64,000 nt of DNA from G963665405 sp963665405 (GCA_963665405.2 CAXXUH010000004.1:1-64000), one strand, 5' to 3'. Positions 1 through 8,986 are shown, counted from the first letter of the stretch. A program made the numbers and translations. Notes: generated from the sequence alone by a model not told the origin.

Positions 1-1343
1 GCTCTGATGATCGAGGCCCACTGGCTGTCGAGCGCCGCCGCCGGCCCCGGACCCACCGTCACCGGACCGGCGGCCGGGGCCGGGGCGGGTCGAGGCTCGG
101 ACGGCGGCGGCGACGGCCGAACAGAGCTTCTTGAGGGTTCGGACGGCGGCCTGGACGGTTGAGGGGAGATTCCTGAGGACTCCGGCCGCTGGCTTCTCGG
201 GGAGGCGGGCGGGCGCGCTTGAGGCGCCGGCCTAGGGGGCTCCGGCTGCGGTTCCCGCCGAGCCTCACGGACCTCGCTCGCGCTCGATTCGACCATCGCC
301 AGCTCGAGAGGCAGGACCGATGAGCTGTCTCTCCGCAGATCGATTGCCGCGAAGGCCTTGAGGGCCCGGACCAGATGGTCCATCGAGGTGCCCTCGGCGA
401 GAGTCCTCAGCTTATCGACGGTGTCGTCGGTCAGCCCCAGGGATACCTCCGCCCCGGACTTCGTCAGCAGCATCCCCCGCAGGTGGTCCACCGCTCCCCG
501 ATGAAGCTGGCGGATGTCGCTTCCCTGATCTGCGACCGAGTTAATCACCTCCAGCCCCCTGGCCACGTCGCGGCTCACGATGTGGCCGGCCAGCTCCAGG
601 GCCGACTCGCTGTCTCCGAGGTCCATCAGGTCCCGCACCCGCTCCTCGCTGACCGGGGAGCCATAAGAGACGATGGTCTGCTCGAGCATGTTCACAGCGT
701 CTCGCAGGCTGCCGCCGGCTGCCCGAGAGATCAGTGTCAGGGCGGACGGTTCGGCCTCGACGTCCTCGGCTCGGCAGATGTCCGCCAGCCGCTCGACCAT
801 GCCCTCCACCGGGATGCGGCGGAAGTCGAAGCGCTGGCACCTGGATATGATCGTCAGGGGCAGCTTGTGGACCTCGGTGGTGGCGAGGACGAAGATTGCG
901 TGTGCGGGCGGCTCCTCCAGCGTCTTCAGCAGAGCGTTGAAGGCGGGCTCGGTGAGCATGTGTACTTCGTCGATTATGTAGACCTTGTAGCGGGCCTCGC
1001 TGGGAACGTAGTTGATCTTGTCCCTGAGGTTCCTGATGTCGTCGATGCCTCTGTTGCTGGCGGCATCGATCTCGATCAGGTCGAGGGCTCGGCCCTCGTC
1101 GATGGACTTGCAGATGCTGCACTCGTTGTCGGGCTCCCCGTCCTGAGGCGACAGGCAGCTGACTGCTTTCGCGAGAATCCGCGCCGTGCTCGTCTTTCCA
1201 GTTCCGCGAGGTCCGCAGAACAGATAGGCGTGGGCGACGCGCTGCAGACTGACGGCCCGGCGTAGCGTCTTGGTGACCGGCTCCTGGCCAACCACCTCGT
1301 CGAGGCGGCGGGGCCTCCACTTCCTGTACAGAACCTCGCTCAT
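1..1343 (-). CDS. dnaX: DNA polymerase III subunit gamma/tau, 3' end outside the window
   Basis: This is the clamp-loader ATPase of the replicative polymerase. Reading the minus strand from the ATG at 1343 gives SEVLYRKWRPRRLDEVVGQE, the standard DnaX N-terminus. It is followed by Walker A GPRGTGKTS, a cysteine cluster (zinc site) around 1090-1160, Walker B YIIDEVHML and the sensor/arginine motif SRCQRF. After about residue 360 the chain becomes rich in Pro, Ser and Arg, as in tau-type linkers, and is still open at base 1. The start overlaps the ybeY stop as ATGA, so the two are probably translationally coupled. Whether this is a full tau form cannot be judged because the C-terminus is missing. 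Confidence 0.95.
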   Translation of the reverse strand, partial: MSEVLYRKWRPRRLDEVVGQEPVTKTLRRAVSLQRVAHAYLFCGPRGTGKTSTARILAKAVSCLSPQDGEPDNECSICKSIDEGRALDLIEIDAASNRGIDDIRNLRDKINYVPSEARYKVYIIDEVHMLTEPAFNALLKTLEEPPAHAIFVLATTEVHKLPLTIISRCQRFDFRRIPVEGMVERLADICRAEDVEAEPSALTLISRAAGGSLRDAVNMLEQTIVSYGSPVSEERVRDLMDLGDSESALELAGHIVSRDVARGLEVINSVADQGSDIRQLHRGAVDHLRGMLLTKSGAEVSLGLTDDTVDKLRTLAEGTSMDHLVRALKAFAAIDLRRDSSSVLPLELAMVESSASEVREARREPQPEPPRPAPQARPPASPRSQRPESSGISPQPSRPPSEPSRSSVRPSPPPSEPRPAPAPAAGPVTVGPGPAAALDSQWASIIR

Positions 1344-1861
1344 CCGACGACGCGGGCGAGGGCCTCGGCCTCCGCCGCCTTCATCGCCCTCGCCTCGCCG
1401 GCCTCCACATGGTCGTGGCCCAGGAGGTGCAGGATGCCATGGACGAGGAGGATCGTCAGCTCCCTGTCGAGGTCGTGACCGGCCGCCTCGGCCTGGCGCA
1501 GCGCCTGGGGGTAGGAGATCACCACCTCGCCCAGGCCGGCCTCGCCGCCCGGCGGCAGGACGAACTCGAAGCCGCCGGTTCCTCGGGACTCCGCGTCGTC
1601 CTCTCCGTAGTATTGCCCCTGGTGGCTGGGCGAGAAGGCCAGGACGTCGGTGGTCTCGTCCAGTCCGCGATGGCGCCGATTGAGATCTTGCAAGGTGTCG
1701 TCGTCCGCCACTACCAGGCTCAGTCTCGCGGCCGGGCCCGCCCCCTGCGATTCGAGGGTGCTGCGGGCAACCCGATCCAGGGACCTTGCCGACACGAGCC
1801 CCGCGAACTCCTCGAACACCTGGGTGTCCACCATTGTTTGGGCCGTCATACAGCCGTTCAT
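1340..1861 (-). CDS. ybeY: Endoribonuclease YbeY (rRNA maturation factor)
   Basis: A zinc-dependent endoribonuclease family acting in 16S rRNA 3'-end maturation and ribosome quality control. The 173-residue product carries the family signature HGILHLLGHDH (H-x3-H-x5-H, metal ligands) near residues 140-150. It also has the preceding strand and loop pattern LNRRHRGLDETTDVLAFS. Length is typical. It overlaps the downstream dnaX start by 4 bases. Two possible in-frame ATG starts lie near the N-terminus (residues 1 and 5), and either is plausible. Confidence 0.95.
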   Translation of the reverse strand: MNGCMTAQTMVDTQVFEEFAGLVSARSLDRVARSTLESQGAGPAARLSLVVADDDTLQDLNRRHRGLDETTDVLAFSPSHQGQYYGEDDAESRGTGGFEFVLPPGGEAGLGEVVISYPQALRQAEAAGHDLDRELTILLVHGILHLLGHDHVEAGEARAMKAAEAEALARVVG

Positions 1862-2281
1862 CCTTTTCTCGCCAGCCTGAAGAGTGAGTGTATTATAGCT
1901 GATATCTGAGGGAAACCCTCATCCTTCCGCGGAAGGGCCCAGGGCCTTTTCATTCTCCCACTATTCCCCGTAGCTCCCCCGTTGGGGTGCCCTCTTAATC
2001 CCGCCCACCCGCCCAATGGATTGGGGCACCCCAAACCCCGCAAAGAGGGCTCTGCCCCCTTCGGAACGCCTGGCCGGCGTGGAACCACGGGCTGGATGGC
2101 CAGCTGTCGGACTTTGAAAAGGCCCTTTCCCCTTGGTCTCCTTCCTGGCCAGGAAGGGGGAGAAACGATATCTGAGGGAAGCCCCCGGACTCCCGGCAAT
2201 CCCGACCTGTCGGGATCCGCCCACCCCTGTTTATCATCATCGTGCTAAGGTTGAAGTAGGCCGATACAGGAGTGTCAGAAG
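1862..2281. repeat. Intergenic region with dispersed repeat copies (family A and B)
   Basis: No supported gene. Family A: a short copy lies at about 1902-1935 (ATATCTGAGGGAAACCCTC) and a fuller copy at about 2110-2246. The fuller copy contains the TGGCCAGGAAGGGGGAGAAA block, ATATCTGAGGGAAGCCCCC, a small hairpin CCCGACCTGTCGGGAT and the end block CATCATCGTGCTA. The same blocks recur near 4.95-5.09, 50.6, 56.45 and 62.75 kb. Family B: about 2006-2055 (GGGGCACCCCAAACCCCGCA) matches 55.41-55.46 kb. Short ORFs here are products of the repeats. Confidence 0.7.
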
Positions 2282-2911
2282 GTGCGTTTCCTCAACCGCC
2301 CATCCGGGCAGCCAGCCCCCCGCAGAACGCCCGGACGTCTCCGCAACCTCGGGCTGCTCTTGCCGGCGGCAGCGGCGATGGCGCTGTTCCTGTTGGCCTG
2401 CTCGACCGAAGAGGTCGTGACTCCCGAGACCGTTCCGATGGAAGTGTCGTCCCTGGAGGTGACCAGCCCGGCCTTCGCCGAGGGGACCGAGATCCCGGAG
2501 AGGTTCACCTGCGACGGAGAGGATGCGTCCCCACCCCTTCGATGGAGTGGCGCACCCGATGGGACCCGTGGCTATGCCCTGATCGTCGACGATGCGGACG
2601 CTCCGGGCGGGGCCTTCGTCCACTGGGTCGTCTACAACATCTCTTCGAACGCCACCGGACTCGCAGCGGGAATCCCTTCAGCGGAGAGTGCCGCCGCCGG
2701 AGGCCGCCAGGGCGTCAACGGGTTCGGCAGGGCCGGATACGGAGGACCATGCCCTCCGAGTGGAGGGCCGCACCGCTACTTCTTCAGGCTCTTCGCCCTC
2801 GACGGCCAGCTCGACCTCCAGGCCGGAGCCACCAGGAGCGATCTGCTGCGGGCGATGAACGGACATGTCGTGGGCCAGGGGAGCCTGACGGGCACCTACC
2901 AGAGGCGGTAG
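2282..2911 (+). CDS. YbhB/YbcL-family (PEBP) lipoprotein
   Basis: A phosphatidylethanolamine-binding-protein fold, whose bacterial members (YbhB/YbcL) have no firmly assigned substrate. The N-terminus has an Arg-rich segment, a hydrophobic stretch and a lipobox-like LLAC around residues 37-40, suggesting a membrane-anchored exported protein. The mature part shows the family ligand-site motifs: CDGEDASPPLRWSGAPDGT, then VDDADAPGGAFVHWVVYNI, and near the end GPHRYFFRLFALD. The start is GTG at 2282; no better start fits the signal sequence. It stands alone between a repeat region and the convergent hflC. Confidence 0.88.
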   Translation: MRFLNRPSGQPAPRRTPGRLRNLGLLLPAAAAMALFLLACSTEEVVTPETVPMEVSSLEVTSPAFAEGTEIPERFTCDGEDASPPLRWSGAPDGTRGYALIVDDADAPGGAFVHWVVYNISSNATGLAAGIPSAESAAAGGRQGVNGFGRAGYGGPCPPSGGPHRYFFRLFALDGQLDLQAGATRSDLLRAMNGHVVGQGSLTGTYQRR

Positions 2912-2942
2912 GGGCGATTACGGAGGACCCAGGTGGAGGTGG

Positions 2943-3839
2943 CTAGGGGCTGGACTCCCCGTCTTGCGATGCCGGGGTAGCCTCGCCAGGGGACTGCAGG
3001 AACTGGAACAGCTCGCTGTCGGCCGGGAGAACCATCGTGGTGTTGGTGGTCAGGAACGTCTTGTAGGACTCCAGGGTACGCTGGAAGGCATAGAACTCGG
3101 GGTCCTGCTGGAGGGCCTCCGCGAAGATGCTGATGGCCTCGGCCTCACCATCGCCTCGCACCAGGTTGGCGTCCCGCTCGGCCTCGGCCCGGATGATGGT
3201 CGCCTCTCTGTCGGCGCCCGCTCTTATCTCGAGATCCTGCTTGGCTCCGTCGGCTCGCTCGGCATCGGCGATACGCTTACGTTCCGCCTTCATCCTCTCG
3301 TAGACGCTGGTCGCGATCTCGACGGGGAAGTCCGCGCGCTTGATCCGGACGTCCAGTATCGTCACGCCAAACGGGGTCAGCTCTGGCGCCAGGGCGTCTC
3401 TCACCTCGTTCATGATCGCCTCGCGGCGGATCTTGATTATCTCTTCCTGCTCGTCGTTGGCGATCTCCTCGCGCAGGTTCGACCCGATCAGATCCACGAC
3501 CCGGGTATTCGCCTGAGCCTGAGTCCTGAGCGTCCGGAAGAACGCCAGCGGGTCCTCGATCCGGCCGATCGCGTAGGCGTCGATCACCAGCCTCTTCTTG
3601 TCGGACGTCAGCAACGCGTCCGGAGGCGCATCGAACAGCGTCCTCCGCGCGTCGAAGTAGTTCACTGAATCGACAAAGGGAGTCTTAACGTACAACCCCG
3701 GCTTTGTGATTTCGCTCCTGACCTCGCCAAAACGGGTGACGACCGCCAGCTGGGTCTCGTCGACCACGAAGAAGAGCTGGGGACCCAGGATGCCGGTGAC
3801 GACAACGAGAACAATCAAGACGGCTGCGAATATTTTCAT
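2943..3839 (-). CDS. hflC: Protease modulator HflC (SPFH/band 7 protein)
   Basis: HflC forms the membrane-anchored HflKC complex that restrains the FtsH protease. The 298-residue product has one N-terminal membrane helix (residues about 4-25), then VDETQLAVVTRFGEV and a band-7 domain. A long Ala/Glu/Arg-rich coiled coil follows (RADREATIIRAEAERDAN-type pattern), with the typical ending ESYKTFLTTNTTMVLPADSELFQFL. It starts 8 bases after the hflK stop, an operon arrangement seen in many bacteria. A short Ser/Pro tail follows the conserved end. Confidence 0.95.
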   Translation of the reverse strand: MKIFAAVLIVLVVVTGILGPQLFFVVDETQLAVVTRFGEVRSEITKPGLYVKTPFVDSVNYFDARRTLFDAPPDALLTSDKKRLVIDAYAIGRIEDPLAFFRTLRTQAQANTRVVDLIGSNLREEIANDEQEEIIKIRREAIMNEVRDALAPELTPFGVTILDVRIKRADFPVEIATSVYERMKAERKRIADAERADGAKQDLEIRAGADREATIIRAEAERDANLVRGDGEAEAISIFAEALQQDPEFYAFQRTLESYKTFLTTNTTMVLPADSELFQFLQSPGEATPASQDGESSP

Positions 3840-3847
3840 CGGCTCGG

Positions 3848-4879
3848 CTACCTCTGCCCGGTGTCCTGCGGCTGGGGCACAGGCGCCGAGCTATCGGTCA
3901 GCGGCAGGAACTGGAGAAGACCTCCGCCGGTCTCCGAGTCGACGATGAACTTGGTGATACCTGGGAGGATCTCCTCCATGGCCTCCAAGTAGAGCCGCTG
4001 CCTGGTGACCTCTGGGGCCTTGCTGTACTCCTCGAGCACCTTTAGGAACCGCTCCGACTCACCGGTCGCCTTGGCGATTCGCTCCGCCTTGAAGGCATCG
4101 GCCTCCTGCTCCACCCTCAGAGCGTCGCCTTCGGCTCGAGGGACGATGTCGGCCTTGTAGGCCTGGGCCAGGTTGACGATGCGCTCCTTGTCCTCCCTCG
4201 CTCGAACCACGTCGTCAAACGCGTCCTGAACCTGGGACGGGGGCCGGACGTTCTGGAGCTTGACCTGCGTGACTCTAATTCCCGTCTGGTAGAGATCCAG
4301 CAGCTTCTGCAACAGCAGCTTCGTTTCATCCTGCACGGCCTCTTTTTCGGTGGTGAGGACGTCATCGATGTCTCGGAGGCCGACCACCTGACGCAGCGCG
4401 GTCTCCGCTGCGCTCTTCAGGACTACCCCCTCCGGATCCCTGATCCGGAACAGGAACTGCTCGAGGTCCTTGATGTTGTACTGGACCAGCATCTGGGCGT
4501 CTACGATGTTGGTGTCGCCCGTGATCATGAGGGACTCGGCTAGAACGGGAGTGCCGCCCCTGAAGCCCAGCTCCAGACGGCGTATCTCCTCGACCGACAC
4601 CACGTTCTTGGTCCCGATCGGCGCGGGCCAGAACCAGTGCAGGCCGGGCTCCACAATATCGCCGGTGAAGATTCCCAGCCTGCGCATGGCTGCCCGCTCT
4701 CCCTGCTGCACGGAGTAGACGCCGGTGGCCATCCAGATAACGAACGAGAGCGCGAAGATGCCGACGAGGGCGTAGAGGAAGCCCCCACCACCGCCACCCA
4801 GACGAAACTTCCTGAAAAAACCGCGTAGCTTCTCCAGAAGCTCGTCTAGATTCAGCTCGGGTTCTTCTTGTCTGTACAT
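3848..4879 (-). CDS. hflK: Protease modulator HflK (SPFH/band 7 protein)
   Basis: Partner of HflC in the FtsH-regulating complex. The 343-residue protein has a Gly-rich patch before a single membrane segment (YALVGIFALSFVIWMATGVY, about residues 37-56). Then comes VQQGERAAMRRLGIFTGDIVEPGLHWFWPAPIG, the HflK-type entry into the band-7 domain, and a C-terminal coiled coil with EADAFKAERIAKATGESERF. First gene of the hflK-hflC pair. The upstream region holds a dispersed repeat rather than an obvious promoter. Confidence 0.95.
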   Translation of the reverse strand: MYRQEEPELNLDELLEKLRGFFRKFRLGGGGGGFLYALVGIFALSFVIWMATGVYSVQQGERAAMRRLGIFTGDIVEPGLHWFWPAPIGTKNVVSVEEIRRLELGFRGGTPVLAESLMITGDTNIVDAQMLVQYNIKDLEQFLFRIRDPEGVVLKSAAETALRQVVGLRDIDDVLTTEKEAVQDETKLLLQKLLDLYQTGIRVTQVKLQNVRPPSQVQDAFDDVVRAREDKERIVNLAQAYKADIVPRAEGDALRVEQEADAFKAERIAKATGESERFLKVLEEYSKAPEVTRQRLYLEAMEEILPGITKFIVDSETGGGLLQFLPLTDSSAPVPQPQDTGQR

Positions 4880-4950
4880 CGACTCTTCAGGGTGTATTTG
4901 CGCGTTCCGCCCAACATATTACCACAACGGCGCGGCGACAGACCCGGAGG

Positions 4951-5095
4951 TATGCTGGAAAGCCCTTTCGATCATCCCCCCGGCCTCCTTCGTGGCCAGG
5001 CAGGGGGAGAAATCATATCTGAGGGAAACCCTCAGACTCCCGACAGAGGGACTCCGCCCCTCTGCACACCCCATCTTTCATCATCCTGCTAACTG
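4951..5095. repeat. Dispersed intergenic repeat, family A
   Basis: Contains the ordered blocks AAAGCCCTTTCGATCATCC, GTGGCCAGGCAGGGGGAGAAA, CATATCTGAGGGAAACCCTC, ACTCCGCCCCTCTGCACACC and CATCTTTCATCATCCTGCTA. The same order is found at about 2110-2246 and 62730-62920, with shorter versions elsewhere. It sits between hflK and the recombinase and encodes nothing credible. Confidence 0.75.
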
Positions 5096-5105
5096 TCCCC
5101 TTGAT

Positions 5106-6736
5106 TCACCGAACAAGTCCGATGCCGGTGGGGCGAGCCCCACCCGTGGTGCTTTGGCCCACCCGCCCGCCCCGGATGGGTGTACACAATACAGCATCTT
5201 CCCCCACCTTGTCCGCAGGGATAATGGTGCGGATCGTCACCCTCTCTCTGTCACAGATGACATCCTCTACCAGGAGCCTCATCAGCTCCTGCCTCTCACC
5301 GAACGTCAGGTTGTCAGGCCCTGCTGTACTCGCTCCGCGAACCGCAGCGCCTGAGCCTCCTGCTCCTCCGTCAGCTCCAGTCGGGACAGCCTTCCCTCCA
5401 GTTCAGAGATCCTCTCGACAAGCTCCTCAAGCTCGGCCTGGAGTGTCCTCATCCGAGGCTCCATCAGCCTGTCCGGGATGAGGCCCTTCCCGTACCCCTC
5501 GACCAGTCGATCCGGCTCCTCGGGAATCTCCGCGTGCCGCCTCTTCGCTATGCCCAGCTCTTGCTCTGCAATGGCTCTGGTGGGAGAGTCCTCCTCCCTG
5601 CGTCGTGGCTGTTGCAGAAGGTCCGTGATGGTCTCCCATACCGTCGATCCGAGCCAGTCGGCCCTTACCAGCGGACCCGTGCAGGACTCCAGATACATCT
5701 TCTTCTTACCCCGTCGGCCGCATCGGTAGTACGAGTAGCCGTGGAACGTGCTCCCTGACATGTGCTTACTGCACTGCCGGCAGATCACCAGGCCACGGAG
5801 CAGGTACTCCCTGCGAGTGTTCCGGCTCGCCAGGGCCTTGTTACGCTGTAGTCGTCTCTGGACCCCCTCCCATAGCTCCTCACTCACCAGCGGGGGCACC
5901 TTGAGCACGAAGTGCTCTTCTACAGGGCGTTCTCGACGCCCTTTGCCTCCGCTCTTGGTCTGTCCGTTGCTCTCGTAGCGCAGCTGGTGGTATTCGCCCT
6001 TCGCCGCAGGGTTCGCGAGCCAGTTGCGTATCGTCGTCGCCTGCCATACGGGATCTCCACTCGGCGACCGAATACCGAGGGTCCGGAAGTGATGGCTCGC
6101 TCCTCTTAGGGTGAGGCCCTCTTCACCCACAAGATGGAACAGCAGCCTCCCCACCTGAGCCCACTCCTCGTCCAACTCAACCTGCTCCCTGCTGCGATCG
6201 TATCGAAGCCACTTCGGCAGGGAGTGCGGATTGACAACCTTCCCTCGGCGCGCCTTCTCCCTCTTCCCTCTGACCGAGCGTTCGACCATCTGTCGGCGCT
6301 CACGACCCGAGCGCCAGGAGTCTAGAAACATGAAGACCGACGAGAACTCACCCTCCGACGGGATGGTCTCATCTACCCAGACCACCTCCAGACCTAGGGC
6401 CTCCAGGCGGTGGAGCAGTTCGAACACCCGCCACTCATCACCATTGTTCTCCGGCCTGTACAGGCGATCCAGAGTATGGATCACGACCCCGTGAGGCTTC
6501 TCAGACGCAGCGATCTCCAGTATCTGTCGAATACCATCGCGACCCAGGTCCTTGCCGCTGCAGTCCTCCTCGATGACATGCTCTGGCAGGACCCTCCAGC
6601 CAAGATGCTGCGCCTTGACCAGGTTCTCGGCCGTCTGGGTCTTGAGGGAGGTGCCCTTGTCAGCCTGCTCGTGGGTGCTCACCCGTGAGTAGGTCAACGC
6701 ATCCGGTTGGCCACCGCTATCGCAGTTCTTGCACAT
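5106..6736 (-). pseudogene. Large serine recombinase, C-terminus frameshifted
   Basis: Site-specific DNA recombinase of the large serine integrase type. From the start at 6736 the N-terminal resolvase domain contains YSRVST (catalytic Ser about residue 18) and HTLDRLYRP. It is followed by a recombinase domain and a zinc ribbon (CRQCSKHM ... YYRCGRR ... C) near residues 315-345, then a coiled coil. The frame stops at 5306 after about 476 residues. The next frame continues at once with DNLTFGERQELMRLLVEDV and VTIRTIIPADKV, the normal end of this family, to a stop at 5106. One indel near 5315 explains the break. It could be a sequencing error. Neighbouring tRNA-Pro fragments suggest it belonged to an integrated element. 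Confidence 0.85.
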
Positions 6737-7182
6737 CGTCGTTCACCTCTTGCCGGCAGTACGAATCTCGACTCGTCAGGAGCTTGTTCATCGTCACATG
6801 TTGGACATATTGTACATTGAATCCGCAGCCTGCGAACCTCCAAGCTGTGTTATCAGACGATATCCAATTAAAACTATATAGTATTCTCGGACTCCGGCCC
6901 TTGTCCCGGTCCTGCCCCAGTCACCCGTCCGACCTTACAGGTGACTGCCTGCACCACCAGCCTGATCGCGCCTGTCTCCTCCGTGCAGGCAAGACGGGCC
7001 ACCCGTGGTCACGTGCGCTAGCTCGTGTCTGGCGCGGTGGCGACGGCTATGGGCAGACCAAGGGGTTTGGAAGCGATTGGGCATACTTCATCGCGGCTGA
7101 CCTGTCCCGCCACGGCCGCATCCGTTCTGTCCTCGTCGCCCTTCTTCGGGTCTCGGGTACGATTCCCTGCTGCACAGAGCAA

Positions 7183-7330
7183 GTTCTACAACAGGGCGAC
7201 AGCAACGTGGGTACGACAATGGGTGCAGCAAACTGGGATGCAGCAACGGGTACTGCAACGGGTGACGACAACGGGCCGACAACGTGGATCCGGCAACAGG
7301 GTGCCGGCAAGAGAAGTCCGGCAAGGGGGA
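7183..7330. repeat. Degenerate short-period repeat (CAACGGGT-like units)
   Basis: About ten imperfect units of 11-15 bases, each built around CAACGGGT or CAACAGGGT and usually ending in a CG or GC step (for example GCAACGGGTACT, GCAACGGGTGACG, ACAACGGGCCG, GCAACAGGGTGCCG). They run without interruption. No known repeat class is recognised. It could be minisatellite-like sequence or a series of binding sites beside the recombinase. Confidence 0.55.
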
Positions 7331-7396
7331 CGGCAGGAATACTTCAAGACCTGCACGAATGCACACGACCGCGAACTCTCGACCATGATGTCGCTG

Positions 7397-7421
7397 CCCC
7401 CCCCCCCCCCCCCCCCCCCCC
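7397..7421 (+). repeat. Poly-C tract of 25 bases
   Basis: An uninterrupted run of 25 C residues in a non-coding region. Runs this long are unstable in replication and hard to sequence, so the length is uncertain. A second long C run (19) lies in a coding region at 41229-41247. Confidence 0.9.
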
Positions 7422-7638
7422 GGTCCTGTGCGTTCTGGGAGAGCTCAACGGCTCGCCCTGAACTCTGGATTGTCCTACCGATCCCTTCTTGTCATAGGCA
7501 TCCGGGTGAGGCTCGGGGTCGACAGCTGGCCGGACGTGCGCTCACCTGGCAATCAACGATGATCTAGTCCAAAGGTGGGTGGTACACCATAGAACCGATA
7601 CAGAACGACTCAGTCTGGCGGCGCTCTACAAGCGCAGC

Positions 7639-7675
7639 GGCGCAGCTTGGTGGCGCGCTACGTTCGGGACGCTAA
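7639..7675 (+). pseudogene. Fragment of a tRNA-Pro gene
   Basis: Bases 7639-7670 match the D-arm and anticodon arm of the intact tRNA-Pro at 8987-9063 with only about two differences over 32 bases, including the loop TTCGGGA. The acceptor stem and T-arm are absent. It lies 50 bases left of the IS3 element, whose other side carries the intact tRNA, so the element is bracketed by direct repeats of tRNA sequence. Confidence 0.75.
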
Positions 7676-7752
7676 CGTTGATATTACAGAGGTGGTCTCG
7701 TTTGTCTGAACAGCGCTGCCCGGTTTGATAAGTGGAATCGCGCTGCCGTGCG

Positions 7753-8580
7753 TTAGGCCGCCGCGGACTCGGCAGGCGCTCTGTCAAAGAACTGGTCCGG
7801 CGTCATTCCCCCAAGGCTCGAATGGGGCCGTCCGGCATTGTAAAACTCGAAGTACCGCCCGAGTCCAGTTCTGGCTTCCGGGACCGATTCGTAGGCTCTC
7901 AGGTACACCTCCTCGTACTTGACGCTCTTCCACAGCCGTTCGACGAACACGTTATCCTTCCAGCTTCCCTTCCCGTCCATGCTGATCTGGATCCCATTGG
8001 CTTTCAGCAGGCCGGTGAAGGCGTCACTTGTGAACTGGCTTCCCTGATCTGTGTTGAATATCTCCGGCGCGCCGTGGCGTCCCAGGGATTCTTCGAGCGC
8101 CTCCACGCAGAAGTCTGTGTCCATTGTGACCGATACCCGCCAGGCCAGCACCTTGCGGCTATGCCAGTCCATCACTGCGGCTAGGTACACGAACCCCCTG
8201 GCCATCGGAATGTACGTGATATCCATTGCCCACACCTGGTTGGGCCTGCTCACCTCAAGCCCGCGCAGCAGGTACGGATACACCGTATGGTCGGGCCGTC
8301 GCCGGCTGGTGTTGGGCTTGCGGTACAGCGCCTCGATGCCCATCCGCCGCATCAGTGTGGCGATGTGTCTACGCCCGCAGGAGAGTCCCTCCTGGCGGAG
8401 CAGGCCTCGCATCATCCTACTGCCTGCAAACGGATACTCAAGGTGCAGCTCATCGATGCGGCGCATCAGTCCGAGACCGGCTTCGCCCACCGGCCGTGGC
8501 CGGTAGTAGATGCTCCCGCGGCTGATGCCCACTGCCTTTGCCTGGCGGGCGAGAGGCAGCTTGTGATCGCGGTCGATCAT
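7753..8580 (-). CDS. IS3 transposase OrfB (DDE integrase core)
   Basis: Catalytic half of an IS3-family transposase, 275 residues. An HTH_21-type region lies at residues 45-90 and an rve integrase core follows. The acidic triad is visible as MDITYIP, NTDQGSQF and the Glu of ERLWKSVKYEE. The C-terminus YEFYNAGRPHSSLGGMTPDQF-like pattern is typical. It overlaps orfA by 4 bases (ATGA) and lies in the -1 frame. A product could therefore arise by reinitiation or by frameshifting on the slippery site at 8624-8630. Confidence 0.93.
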   Translation of the reverse strand: MIDRDHKLPLARQAKAVGISRGSIYYRPRPVGEAGLGLMRRIDELHLEYPFAGSRMMRGLLRQEGLSCGRRHIATLMRRMGIEALYRKPNTSRRRPDHTVYPYLLRGLEVSRPNQVWAMDITYIPMARGFVYLAAVMDWHSRKVLAWRVSVTMDTDFCVEALEESLGRHGAPEIFNTDQGSQFTSDAFTGLLKANGIQISMDGKGSWKDNVFVERLWKSVKYEEVYLRAYESVPEARTGLGRYFEFYNAGRPHSSLGGMTPDQFFDRAPAESAAA

Positions 8581-8882
8581 CGCCTTGCGCCCGGCAATCC
8601 CGCCTTCGTGAGCGCGGCCTCTAAAAAATCGTTCTCCAACGCAAGCTCACCGATCTTGGCGTGAAGGACCTTCATATCTACCGGCTTTTCAGCCTGCCCT
8701 GTCCCGGCGCCAAATAACTGCGCCGCCCGATCCAGCAACTGGGTCTTCCACTGCGTGATCTGGTTCGGGTGCACATCGAACTGGCTTGCCAGCTCCGAAA
8801 GTGTCCGGTCGCCGCGCACTGCGGCAAGAGCCACCTTCGCCTTGAACTCTGCCGAGTGGTTACGGCGGGGTCGTCTGCTCAT
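8577..8882 (-). CDS. IS3 transposase OrfA (helix-turn-helix)
   Basis: 101-residue DNA-binding subunit. HTH_Tnp_1-type pattern: RRNHSAEFKAKVALAAVRGD, then LASQFDVHPNQITQWK, followed by a leucine-zipper-like segment KIGELALENDFLEAAL. It ends within the orfB start. Length and layout are standard for IS3. Confidence 0.93.
   Translation of the reverse strand: MSRRPRRNHSAEFKAKVALAAVRGDRTLSELASQFDVHPNQITQWKTQLLDRAAQLFGAGTGQAEKPVDMKVLHAKIGELALENDFLEAALTKAGLPGARR
8624..8630 (-). promoter_or_regulatory. Probable -1 ribosomal frameshift heptamer (T TTT TTA)
   Basis: In the orfA frame the codons GAT TTT TTA GAG place T-TTT-TTA in X-XXY-YYZ register. Slipping back one base gives TTT TTT AGA GGC, which stays open through the end of orfA and enters orfB in frame at its ATG. 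IS3 elements are known to make their OrfAB transposase this way. That it operates here is inferred from the sequence only. Confidence 0.7.
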
Positions 8883-8986
8883 CTCTCGCTCCTGTCTCCG
8901 AGAGCACTATCATGCCCTCAATCAGGCAGCGATTCCACTTATCCCCCTGTTCAGATTTCCGGAGCCACTTCTTACTACCACAAAGT

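Larger units (their letters stand above)
6737..7638. other. Non-coding stretch upstream of the recombinase
   Basis: No convincing gene on either strand. AT-richer bases lie just upstream of the recombinase (around 6800-6890), then GC-rich sequence of low coding quality. Two structured parts are listed separately: a degenerate short-period repeat (7183-7330) and a 25-C homopolymer (7397-7421). ORFs across this stretch have no recognisable domains and overlap on both strands. Confidence 0.5.
7726..8943 (-). mobile_element. IS3-family insertion sequence
   Basis: About 1.2 kb. Imperfect terminal inverted repeats: left GATAAGTGGAATCGCGCTGCC (7727 on), right read inward GATAAGTGGAATCGCTGCC (ending about 8943), differing by a two-base indel. 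Two overlapping genes, orfA and orfB, encode the transposase. No clear target duplication was found at the ends. Confidence 0.88.

Noticed and set aside
541..1320. Long open frame in dnaX region (259 codons)
   Set aside because: Out of frame with the DnaX motifs on the same strand; Arg/Pro-rich shadow of high-GC coding DNA.
7130..7175. T-arm-like sequence GGGTACGATTCCC suggesting another tRNA
   Set aside because: No acceptor or anticodon arm could be paired around it.
7183..7330. CRISPR array
   Set aside because: Units are short, of unequal length and without constant repeats or spacers; no cas genes.
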